Shown here: positions 9,391 through 20,105 of the stretch, piece after piece
Layout of the letters: each line of letters starts with the position of its first letter
How positions within the stretch are numbered: position 1 is the first letter of the stretch
Source: Zygnema circumcarinatum
Lineage: Eukaryota; Streptophyta; Zygnematophyceae; Zygnematales; Zygnemataceae
DNA: 42,799 nucleotides
NCBI GenBank assembly: GCA_037447605.1
Contig: CM074805.1
Span: 758,457-801,255 of the forward strand
Reading direction: 5' to 3'
Notes under the pieces: model-generated
What the model was told of the DNA's origin: nothing
Database searches by the model: none
The model's input: only the letters and a program-made list of their open reading frames with translations
Position numbers and translations under genes: made by a program

Positions 9391-12300
9391 TTATGATGTG
9401 AGGAGATACCGCAGGAGGGGGCCCACCACTGCCACTGAGAGACTGTTGCCCAGCAAAGCATACCTGCAAGAGAGGTTTTCCCCTATAAGCATCCATCTGT
9501 GCAATACAAAGAAGCAGGAAAGGAAGCATGCAGCAAAGTTCTCTTACCACCCTTTGGTTTTCTTTGTGTTTGAACACGCAATAGAGTTCGGCACAAACTC
9601 AGCACTCACCGTTGGCGGAGAGAGACATGGTCCGGAAAACTGAAGTCAGAGGGGAACGAATGAAGGTTTGCAACCTGCAGACAAACAAGAAATAGGGCCA
9701 TTTAAAGCCATCTCGAGTTTTAGGATCGTTTCAAACATTTGCTCCTCAAATGTGGTTTCTTCCTGCTCACCTCTCTCGGAGTGAAGTATCTCAAACCCAA
9801 GTTCCGCAAAGGTACACCGCACCACTCTACCTCCCCTTCCTTAGCATTACATTCCTCCCTTGTTGCAGCTCTTTGCCTCCATCCTTCGACTGTTTGATGG
9901 CGCTCTGTATCGACAATATCATCAACCTGCGTACGGACGTTCATTCGATGTGAGAACAAATGCAAACAAACGTCACTTTGCAAGCTCAACTTATCCCCAA
10001 CTTCTTTGCATTGAACTCACCTTGGTTGCAAGGACGGAGCCTGTTCCCTTTGCGTACTTTACATAGCTCTTTGTAAAACAGCAGCATCGCTTGGACCTTT
10101 CCGTTACAATGTCTGCAGCAAAAGAGTTTTCAATTACTAAAGTATGGGATTCATAGGAAGTCTCCCCTGCTAAGGGAATCTAAAAAAAGTATAGCGCCAA
10201 CACACACACAAAGTGAGGACTTTACCCATTGCTTCGCCCCATCTTTCATAAACTGAAGCTGGCACCCTGAAGGGCTGCCACGTGTCATCATCTGCAGTCT
10301 GCTGGGAATCTGCATCTTGTTGCTGAAGGTCCAATCCTAAGCAACAAGAGTTACCTCTCAGACCTGCATCTTCTTCCATGGAAATCCCACCATTTTCTAG
10401 AGAGCCTTGTGCTAAAGCATGACCATTACCACTACCATTCTTTTCTACCATTCCCCCTTCCGCACTCCGAAGGTCTGCAAACAAGGGACAGTTCCTGCTT
10501 CCTCCAATTTCTGGTTCAGCCAAAAGGAAATCTTGAATGGCTCTACATGCAACACCTCCGTCCTTACTAGGAGTCTCCTCACGAACTATCCCACTTCCGA
10601 TCTTCCTTTCCGTTTCCCCCTCTCCACCCTCTCCCACATTCCAAGACTCATTCCCCCCTTCCAATGCTTCCAACGCAAAAGCGGCGAAGTCTGGCGACTC
10701 TGTCTCGAATTGGAGAGTCTTGCAGACATAACAACCTCCTTCACTTGCAGAGTGAGCATGAAGGAGAGGCAAGGGATGGGAAAGTATTCGCCCTTCCAAC
10801 GAGCCATGAGCAAAGTGCCGCTGCAATCTGGCCTGCCATAGAGCCGGCAGTCAGTGCCTGCAGGTCTCTACTTTTCATCACCGGATGCACACGGTTCAAA
10901 AGTCACTGAAGCAGAGAGGGAAATTCCATTGCAAGAAGCAACGAATGTAAAGCATGCTTGTGGTGATGATCCAAAGGGAAGTTAGAACAGGTACCAAGCA
11001 GAAGTAGCGCGGGCGAGAATACGGAACGGAGAACTGAACGGGGCTGAGAACGAACTCCTGCACCGTGTAGCGGCACACCGCAAGGGCTTCCAATAGGCGG
11101 GTATGCGTTACGGAATTCTGCACTACACATGTGGGACAAAGGAATTCATAAAATATTGCGTGGAATTAGGTATTTAACATAAAAGCAATCTGGCCAAACG
11201 ATCACATCCACATGCATCATAATAGACCGTTGAAGGCTCCGTATGTATGACTATACGTATGATTGCGTTATACTAGTAACCGCAGGATAATCTCTGTTTT
11301 GTTCACTCCAAAAAAGGAGAACACAGAAAGTGCACATGGAAACCAAGTATTTCAGCACACAAAAAACGAGTGAGCAAACTTGACAAGCCTAATGTTGGCT
11401 CCAAAACATGCAGGAGCCCTCCATTGATTTCGCAAAGGCCACGATTTGTACCTCAAAGCCCACCACATTCTCCACAGCGAGGTATGAAGGTGGGCGATCC
11501 ATCATCGGCAAACTCGTCAGCATTTGCAGAAAAGACAAGGCACGGCCATCGTCCACGTCTTTCTTTAAGCCTGCATCTCCAAAGATCATGATGTTACAAG
11601 AACTCTTTTTTTAGCAACTCTACTAATACGAATTTTAGAAGCTTAGAGATTATTGCTTGGCTTCAGGGGATTCAAGATTAATTGATTAATTAATTAATTG
11701 ATTGGGGATTGATTGATTGATTGATTTTTTATATATTGGATTGTGATCATACAGCTGTGCCAGCAACTTTTCTACACTCTTCCCATCAAATATGTGATAA
11801 AGGCTAAGTGGACGCTACTTCAATTCAAATGAAAACCCCACAGGCATATTCATAAGTTTTAGCTGTACACCTTGGCGAGTGTAAGGCTGGCAAGGAGGGG
11901 AAAGGAGCCACGCATCAGCTTCGTAGTCCTGCAGCTGTTGAACACTCAATCTTTGAATATTGCCCTGTACACCGGGTCAAAGATATGAGGAGCATCAGGG
12001 AAGTTTTTTTAAAAGCGCGACAATGGTTGAGTCCCAAATGCCTCAATTTACTCCTGCTACCGACTCCTCTAGCAAAACAAACTGCAAAATGCGTTTCCAA
12101 GCTTGACAAAGTGATGAATCTCAAATTCGATGTGCACTGAAAAATGAGGCTGCATAGTTGGCGCATATGAGATAAATCAAACACACAAATGTTGGGAGAA
12201 TGAACATTCTTTAAGCAGCTTTGGAAGTGAGTTCTGGTCTACTTGCAGCGACCCTTGCCACAAGACAGCTTGGCTAATTTCATTTATGTCTAAGTTGGCA

Positions 12301-12829
12301 TATTACCTCTTGCGGCACAACATAGCTTTGGTTAAAAAAAAATAACCCTAAGTGCTGACCATTGACCATTGGAACGCAGAACGGGTTATACATAGGATTT
12401 TCACATTTCGTTCTTCTCTAGAAAAAAAGAATATTGGCTTAAATAAACACCTGGTTTGGTCGTCTGCCAAAATTATGTTGGTATACATCATTTGCCACCT
12501 CGTTTATATCGAAAGATTCAACTACTTGGGCGGCCACGCCTGCTTCCAAGAGTGAGTAATGCTGCAGCCCTCTCGCTCACCATTCAGGCGATTAAGACTT
12601 TCCGAACAGGGAAGGATGCGGGGGGTGCTGAAAGGTCATTCTTTTTAAAGCTACACGAGCCCAGAAAATCATCAGAAGCCGAAAGCATGTTTCCAAATGA
12701 CGGCACGCTATGTCATTCTGCAGAGAAGCTGAAAGTAACGATCAACGAACATACCAATCCTCCAATTCCGCTGTAAAATTCCAAAACTCGGAGATAAGGA
12801 GTTTGTGCGGATGCAGAAGATGCCTCCAT
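9391..12829 (-). CDS. TRDMT1: tRNA (cytosine-5) methyltransferase DNMT2/TRDMT1
   Basis: Ten coding exons join in phase: 12829-12755, 12561-12451, 11964-11871, 11570-11452, 11117-10995, 10820-10226, 10112-10021, 9926-9771, 9674-9610, 9463-9391; 500 residues. DNMT2 enzymes methylate C38 of tRNA-Asp and related tRNAs using S-adenosylmethionine. Visible motifs in order: SAM loop [11 protein letters not shown]; catalytic [31 protein letters not shown]; the DNMT2-specific CFT motif in [36 protein letters not shown]; final [11 protein letters not shown]. The first ATG of the frame is 12829. Exon 6 inserts roughly 165 low-conservation residues ([19 protein letters not shown]) between the QxRxR motif and the CFT region, so the protein is about 100 residues longer than usual, and exon 8 carries a further 30-residue polar stretch. 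All catalytic residues are present, so it should be active. Weakest joins: the exon 6 acceptor and the start. Confidence 0.93.
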
Positions 12830-13740
12830 AACTTTCTGACGAACTTGCTCCCTGAAAGATTCTCTCTCAGATATGGCAGCATGCAGCCATGGCCGTGAGG
12901 AGGGCAGCCCTGCGACCTTCTGCAGAAAGCTCTAGAAAAACCACTATTGTGTGAGCCAATTAGTAATAAGAAACAGCCGGGCAGAACCGAAACATATTTT
13001 ACGGACCATCAAAAGGCAGCATTTATCCATTTACTGTACAAAGAAAACAAAATTTTCTATCGCATGCACGTACGGGCAGGTAAAAATATTTTTTGGTGTA
13101 GGTTAGACGACGCATGCGCTCCTGAGAGGCGTGGAGGGCCGGGTCGCAGGAGGTGAGGGAGAGGAGGTAGGAGAGGGAGAGGCGCGATAGTGTAGGATAA
13201 AGTACGTGAATAAGTGGGGACAAGTGAGGGGAGAGAGGTTATAGAGTGGGAGGGAGGGAGGGAGGGAAGGGAAAGAACAGGGGAAGGGAGGAGGAAAGTG
13301 AGGGAGAGAGGTAGTAGCATACCAGAAAGGTAGGGAGGGAGGGAAATGAAATAACATAAGCAAAAAGCCGGAAAGAGAAGGAAAAATGAACAGTGAAGTA
13401 GACTGACCTTGGTGGACTGAGGGAGGCGAGAAGGGGAGAGGAACAGGAGAAGTGGGGCAGTGAAGGGGTGGGGGAGAGGTGTGGGGAAGTGTAGCAGTGT
13501 GTAGGCGGATGGGGGACTAGGGAACAGGGAAGCGGAGAGGATTGCGGAAAATAAAGCACATTCTTGTAGACCTGCAACGGTTGCTAAAAGCAGCTTAAAC
13601 AGCTGTCGTAAGGGATAATTTTCTGGAGTCACGCATTTGAACACTGGCAGTCAGCTTCTCACGTTCAGGCCCCGCGTGTTTCTTTGGAGGGAAGCAGATT
13701 GTTAACCGCGTGATTGAAGTTTCATATTGTGTTCAAAGCC
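12830..13740. promoter_or_regulatory. Divergent intergenic region DNMT2 / RRM gene
   Basis: This 0.9-kb stretch separates two divergently read genes and must hold both upstream regions. About 13140-13560 is purine-rich low complexity (gagggaggg, ggagagg). On the minus strand that reads as proline/serine/leucine pseudo-ORFs, which I do not accept. No TATA box was identified with confidence. Confidence 0.4.
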
Positions 13741-16700
13741 ATGGCAATGCCTGCACAATACGTCGTGCAGTGGTCTGCAAGCAGTACACCACCGGACGGT
13801 AGTAATGAGGAGGTGAGTTCTTAGAAGTTTCACTGCTTGCGAAGGGCATGATCTAAATTGAAAGTTGACATCTTGACAGTGTTGTATAGTCGGCCTTGCC
13901 GAATCGAAGTGGCATTGGATAGGACTACATGTTGCTTCCCAAAGCTTTCCTTCCTTTATTCGGAACTAACCCATTGTATACCTTTGGCTTGCTTTAGATC
14001 CGGACTATATTCGTTTTAGGTTTCCCATCAGACGTGAAGGAACGGGAATTACAAAACCTTTTGCGTTGGTGGCCTGGTTACGAAGCATCTCAAATGAGTA
14101 TGAAAGGTGATCAGCCTATGGGGTTCGCACTGTTCTCTTCTGCTGCCATGGCGATGGCAGCTAGAGACGCCCTTCAGGTCAGTCTGTGCTCCTCATTTTT
14201 TTTTTTTTGTTGTTGTTTTCACAATCGCTCAACTGAGGGGTGGGCCAACAACCATGCGCGTGTCCACTTGTTTTTTAAGGTTTAAAGAGGAGCACCCGCT
14301 GAAGCTTGCAATAACACACGAGTCAGGATTTGATTGTAGACAGTTTTTGCTTGTCTGCAGAATCTCGTCTTTGATCCAGAAACAAATTCAGTCCTACGAG
14401 CGGAAATGGCAAAGAAGAATCTTTATGTTAAGAGAGGTGAGGTGCACAATGCAGGACCCTCAAAAATTAAACAGACAACTATTCTATATCTCTTTTTACA
14501 TATTGCGTTAGAGTCCTGCTGATATTCTTGATGCTTATGTAAGGTAGGCAGTGTTTATCATGACAAAAAAAACTACAACTGAAAAACTGTAAATAAACTG
14601 TAAATAAGCAACGTGGAAAGGTAACAAAGGACCCAGGGCTTGAGGGAGGCCTTCTGTGGACTTTTGTGAGTCATGCTACTTTTATCGTAGTTTCACTCAC
14701 TGGCTACTAATTCTTGCTATAACCACTTTCAGGTGTTATCGGAAATCCTGCTGATAGCTCTTCTGTATTCGACCCCAGTAAGCGTATGCGGACTGTTGGA
14801 GACTTTACCTCTCCAGCATACGCAAGTACACCCACAGCGTATATGCCTGCAGCCCCTGCTTGGGCACCTCAGAGGTGCTTCCCTCACGTGCACTCAGTCA
14901 CTGAACAGCTAGCCAGAAGGTGCGGCTTCATGGCTGCTCTCACTGAGGGAAGAGCCCCCATTGCGTCACCATCAGCAACAGAGATCGAAACTGGCAGGAC
15001 AGTGGAAGCGAGTTCTGAATAGGAGTTCGTCGGTCATAACGTAACATATTAACATAACATATTCGTTTGACATAAGCAGGCAGGAATAGTGGAGACAGGC
15101 TGTTGTCAGGTCTATGCATCTCGAACAGCTTCCGAATGAATGAGTGTAGTGGCCCTACGGTTCGATCACGATCCACTCTATTGGCTTTCTTCGTATTTCC
15201 TTTCCCCTGTCTGTCTTCACTGCACATTCCGACTCTGAGCAATCAGCTGCCTCCTATTGTCGTTCCGTCAAACTCTCTCGCGTTATTGGCTAGTTTTCTT
15301 TTACTTTTTGCCGCTTTCTTGACATGTTCAGTCGATTTCTACTTAATTGTGTGTTCAAGAGATCTTCCCAAAGACTCTGTCAGATGTCTGCAGATTTGCA
15401 AGCTTCGAAGTCTAGATTCCTACCTCCCTTCCCTTTTTCCCTTCCCTTTTTTACCTCTTGTTTCAGTGGCAGTCTGAAGCACTTGCCTAACATCAGAGTG
15501 CTTGTTGTCTGTTGTGCCCATATCACCATGATCAGTTTCATTGCTTCCCCAGCTCCTCCAGCCTATGATCCGTACGCTAGCTATGCTGTGACACCTGTCA
15601 CGCCTGTCCCTCCTGCAGGGTATGCACCGGTGAGGGTAAGTGTTCTGGTAAGTGACTTATTCCGGACCGGACTTTCAACAAACCCTTCTTTTCCTGTCTG
15701 CTTGAAGAAGAACGCATTATTAGAAAGAAATGCGAACAAAGCACATGGAATGGCTATCTGACTGCAACGGATTTCTTTTATTTTGTAGAAAATCACTTGC
15801 GTTACTTGTTACTCTTTGCAGCAGTTTTCTCAAGCTTGACTGTGTGAATCACTTGAAGTTTGGATTCCTTTCCTTTTTCTGCAGAACACTAAGGACAACC
15901 CTCCCTGCAACACACTGTTTATTGGAAATCTTGGAGAGAATACAAATGAGGCAGAGTTGAGGGGACTGTTTTCTGGGTAAGTGTGAAATACCTTATCTGG
16001 TCTGTACTCTGTCCTTGTAGAAAAATCAGGCGAAAGGTCATTTTCATACTATCCTATGACTGGATTTCTTTTGTTGCAACTAACTTATTAAGTTTTACGT
16101 TTGAAGTTTTCAGAAAACCTGTCAGTTTGAAAGTTTTCAACCCCTTCATCGTTTTGTCTTGGAGTTGGATTGTATATTTGGAGTTGACTTAGACCCTGCA
16201 TTCCTCGCTTGCTTACAATGCTACAATCTGGGATGTCTGCAAATGTCAAGGCGTACAGTCTGCAAAAATGCATTCAGTTTACGCTAAATGTGTGATCTAT
16301 CTAACCAGCTCATGTACGGAAGCTAATAGCCGGTTCTTACACTTATATTTCTTTTCTTGCGAATTGCAGTCAGCCCGGGTTCAGGCAAATGAAGGTTCTT
16401 CGACAGCAGAAGAGTACGGTCTGCTTTGTAGAAATGCAGGTAATGGCTCAGTCCATATTAATAAGAAACTAGATACTTCTGAAGAGGAAACGATCAGCAT
16501 CTGATTCTAGCGATTTAAGGCCTACTTGCTCATTTTCCCTTTCGATGTCACTCGGTTGGCCTTATCCGCATGCTTTGGAAACAGGGACTAAGTCTTCATG
16601 ACCATTTTTTTAGCTTGTTTGCAATGCTCGGTAATTTTCCCAATCGTTTCGACCAAATGCAATGCAAGATTGACATTGTGTTTCATTCTTTTTGCTCTCG

Positions 16701-17196
16701 TTTTCGTTTCTTTTTTTGTGAATTAGGATATTCCGAGTGCTATGGGGGTGCATTCCGCTCTTCAAGGAGCTGTTTTGTCAACTTCAGATCGGGGTGGCAT
16801 GAGGATACAATATCCTTTCAACAATTGAAGTACAGAGCTACATTTTGTGTAGTAGGTTATTGTTGTCGAGAAGTTTGTCTGCTAGTTCTATGCAGTCTCT
16901 TGTAAAGTCGTTTCATTGCATTCCTGTCAGCAGAAGTCTCTCTTAAGCTTCACTGCAAATCAGAATCCTTTGTTTCCCTTGACCACATTCTCACGTACTC
17001 AAAAAATCCCTTTGGGAGAAAACGTGACGGTTATTCTACTAGTTCTCAAAACGGAGCTGGCGAGGAGACTACCCCTGCTCTCTCTATGCCTTCAGCGCCG
17101 ACTGGAGGAGGATCGAATGCGGGAGAGGCGGCCTCACTCGCTCTCCCTCCTCCCTCGGAGGGAGAGGCAGCGGGAGGCCAACTTGTTTCAGGCTGA
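13741..17196 (+). CDS. Two-RRM RNA-binding protein, scw1/At3g21215-like
   Basis: Nine coding exons join in phase: 13741-13812, 13998-14177, 14361-14436, 14733-14874, 15536-15635, 15885-15976, 16370-16439, 16727-16809, 16995-17196; 338 residues, the same length as I recall for Arabidopsis At3g21215. RRM1 spans about residues 25-108 (IRTIFVLGFPSDVKERELQN, PMGFALFSSAAMAMAARDAL). A Pro/Ala/Tyr-rich linker follows (MPAAPAWAPQ, APPAYDPYASYAV). RRM2 spans about 195-275 (CNTLFIGNLGENTNEAEL, QMKVLRQQKSTVCFVEM). RIQYSKNPFGRKR and a low-complexity tail end the protein. RNA binding is the family role; targets are unknown. The intron between exons 8 and 9 is AT-AC (see 16810-16994). The exon 5 acceptor (15536) was chosen because the nearer AG at 15551 breaks the frame. 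Confidence 0.92.
16810..16994 (+). other. U12-type AT-AC intron in the RRM gene
   Basis: The intron starts ATATCCTTT, the exact minor-spliceosome 5' consensus, and ends AC. TCCCTTGAC at 16975-16983 matches the U12 branch consensus TTCCTTRAC at eight of nine positions, with the branch A 12 nt before the 3' end. Removing 185 bp restores the conserved RIQYSKNPFGRKR; reading through gives a stop after RIQYPFNN. Confidence 0.88.
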
Positions 17197-17539
17197 GGAA
17201 TCTCCCAATGGCGGCTGAATGCGGGAGATGGGAGAGAGCGGTGAGAGGCCGAGTCACAGGGTGGGATGCACTCTGAACCATGGATGGCACTGCCCCACCG
17301 CAGCCCTCCCAGGGGCCCTGCATGCATCAGCATCGGCATGGGGAGCATCGCCGCACATGAAAGCATCATCACATCATGTTCGCGGGTGTTCATACACATC
17401 ATCATCCGCGAAGTAGTACTGTACCAGCATCTACATGTGTGAGGACGCCGTCACGTGTCACGGAACTGGCATTACGGATCTGCAAATGCATCCTGCAGAC
17501 CGAAGTGTGGCAATGGCGTGCGCATGGACATGGCGCTTG

Positions 17540-17716
17540 TAGGAAGAGGGAGGGAGGGAAGGAAGGAGGAAGGGAGGGAAGGCGGGAGGGAGGGAGAGTG
17601 GGAGACAGGGAGGGAGGGAGAGTGGGAGACAGGGAGGGAGGGAAGGGGGGGGGGGGGGGAGGGTGACAGGGAGGGAGGTTGGGAGGGAGGAAGGGAGGAA
17701 GGGAGGAAGGGGGGTG
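17540..17716. repeat. GGGA/GGAA microsatellite with G14 run
   Basis: Tandem GGGA and GGAA units, a repeated GGGAGAGTGGGAGACAGGGA block and an uninterrupted G run at about 17645-17659. Purine strand on plus; likely length-variable and prone to assembly error. Could form G-quadruplex or triplex structures. Confidence 0.8.
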
Positions 17717-19045
17717 GTTGCAATGGAAGGACATACAGACTACTCCCTTTCCTTGTAAGCCTCAGCCGAGTTGGGGGGGGTAGTTTGCTCCAAGCTGCAT
17801 AGACTTGCTCTCCTTCAATCAGTGCACAGACACTGCAGGCACGCGTGGCATTCTGTTGGCATATTTGTCAGTTTGAAGCTTGACAATCTTTTTTTCTGAA
17901 ATCACGTGCCATTTGCCTGACTGGTGGTTCATTTGGGACTCTGAAGAGAGGCCTCTGACCGCTGTACATGCACTCATTTGGCATTAGGGTTTGCACTCTT
18001 TCAAATTTCGGGGGATGTATCTTTAGGGCATGCAAAGCACACATGCTTTCTCGCCACCATTCCATGAGGCAGATTCTGCCGACGTTCTGGTTAACCGGGT
18101 CTGGAAGTTACTGCTATTGAAGCTCGGAGGTCCTTCTTCATACTAACTTGAATTTTTTTTTATCAACTCAGCTCAAGCTCTGTGGAGCATTAAGGTTGCG
18201 AGCAATGTCAGAGGAGTCAGTTTTTTCTTATTAGGTTGTGTTTGTCTTTTGAAATTTGACCCAAGGATAGGCCTTAGAGCTCACAATCCTTCGTTATGTT
18301 ATTACATCAGTGCGGCTCTGTGAAAAAAAGCCCCGGGCTGGGCGCTTCGTCGCTTTCTGCTTTTTCTTGTGTTTAGTTCTTGTTTATGTTCTGTTTCTGG
18401 CTTCGGCTTGCAAGCTCTGCAATATTTCGAAAGCATAAAAAACTTTAGATAAGGGTCTCTTTTCTCTTCTGTCGTCAGTTTGAATTTTAGGATTTGTAGG
18501 GGTGCCCTTTACAGCAAGCCAACGCTGTTCCATGTACACAAGAAGAGATATTATGGATGTATACTGGCGCTTCTTTTCTCCGTTTCGCTTATGTCAGCTC
18601 CATCATCGAAAACAGGTGTATAAACATAATAGCAACCTGGCAACCTGTCACATGCGCAACCATGTTCCTTCCTGCGACAAGTGTATGATAAGTACAAGTA
18701 TATGTACATAAAGACGTAGATGGTCTCTTGGGCCAAAGAAATATAACAGTTCCGCCATGGACCCATCCATTCAATCACGCATGCTCATGCAGACACGCAT
18801 GTGCCAAACAAAGTTACAAAGTACACTTTTCTTACTCTTTCACCGTTCAGCATCATTGTACAGGACATCTCAAGTAAGACTAAAGGAGCCGTACACTGGA
18901 GGGCATTATTGCGTCCAGGAGCTCCCTCCCTCAGGCCGCCACCTCACTAACTTGGATCCACTAAAGTAAGAAAGAATCAAAATCGACAACAGAAAAGTCT
19001 CCTGCAAGGAGGGAATCCTTCTTTAAGACATGAAGGAACCGCTCT

Positions 19046-19387
19046 ATGAAGACAACCAGCTCTGAAGGAGCCGGCGGGAACATATACACCTCTGACTGGT
19101 CTACCGAAGCATCAACCTCGAACGCTATTTTGACTAACCAAGGCGTACAGGCAAAAGACTCTCAACCCTGTAGCTTTGAGCTGTGGGTAGCTGAGAGGAT
19201 GAAGGAGACAACGAAGCCCCGTCCTCGGAAGGTGATTAAGAAACTACACTTTTGCCGGGTCAGCTCAGATCCATGGCACTTCGTACATGGGATTGACTCC
19301 AAAGCTGGCGTTATTCATGACCTACTTAAAGAATGTGAGCCCAAACGAGCGAAAAAAAAAAAAAACAAAAGTGGGAAACAAAAATGA
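19046..19387 (+). CDS. Hypothetical lysine-rich ORF, doubtful
   Basis: The ORF has 113 codons from ATG to stop. The N-terminal part is Ser/Thr-rich; the second half contains FELWVAERMKETTKPRPRKV and ends in a lysine-rich KRAKKKKNKSGKQK. No family is recognised, and no flanking exons, promoter or matching neighbour supports it. Composition differs from the surrounding T-rich sequence, which is the only argument for it being real. Confidence 0.2.
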   Translation: MKTTSSEGAGGNIYTSDWSTEASTSNAILTNQGVQAKDSQPCSFELWVAERMKETTKPRPRKVIKKLHFCRVSSDPWHFVHGIDSKAGVIHDLLKECEPKRAKKKKNKSGKQK

Positions 19388-20105
19388 TGTTGCTGCTGCG
19401 GCTGCACTTTGGCTTTATGATTGGCTCGGTGAAAGGACCAAGCATTAAGTTCGCTTTGAGAAACGATGTCAGATAGAAATAAAGTAATAATACTGCAGTC
19501 AAAATAGCCACAGCAATTGCGATTCAAGTCAGCTCAAACATATGCATCATGTGACGTTATCAGCAGACACACTAAAAAGGGAAGCCTTAGACTCTAAACT
19601 CTCCCCTCAGCCAGTTGGCTCCATGAGTAGACACTCAAAAATATATATGAGCACTCGAACTTAACTATTATACATTAGTATCACAAAACAACGTATGCTT
19701 CAGCATGACAGCATATTCGTCACACAATCAATCATATGGATAGTGCAGACACAAACTATGCAGCGGTTGATGAATGTCGACTTCCCCACTGAGGACGTCT
19801 ATTGTTAGAGGAGAGATCAGAAAGGATTGATGCGTACCTCAATTTCTTTCTGAGATTATTATAAGGAGCCTTGTTCAAATGCTTATTGTTGATGATGTGG
19901 TCAAGTTCCGTTAGCTAAGGGGCCGCCTTTATCCCCAGCCTTATCCGAATGTTTGCTTTTCTGACGGCCCATCATTTGCACCATTTTGGTGTGTTAAAAC
20001 GACTAGTATGGACCTCGCCTACCCTACTGTCCCACAAGAGCGAGATTTGTTGAAGCAGAAACCCGAAATATGCCTCACTCTCATGGCTTCATTAGCACTT
20101 GTCAT

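Larger units (their letters stand above)
17197..20105. other. Convergent intergenic region, RRM gene to MED19
   Basis: The 3' flanks of a plus gene and a minus gene meet here. Contents: the RRM 3' UTR, a G-rich microsatellite (17540-17716), T-rich unannotated sequence, and one doubtful ORF at 19046-19387. I see no transposon ends and no RNA gene. Confidence 0.4.

Noticed and set aside
10586-10813. Alternative minus frame [13 protein letters not shown] in DNMT2 exon 6
   Set aside because: Its frame does not connect to the following [18 protein letters not shown] segment, whereas the chosen frame does.
13057-13644. Long minus-strand Pro/Ser/Leu-rich ORFs
   Set aside because: They come from purine-rich low-complexity sequence between two genes, with no family character or exon support.
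16821-16905. RRM protein ending at RIQYPFNN
   Set aside because: Strong U12 AT-AC signals and recovery of the conserved C-terminus make the early stop intronic.
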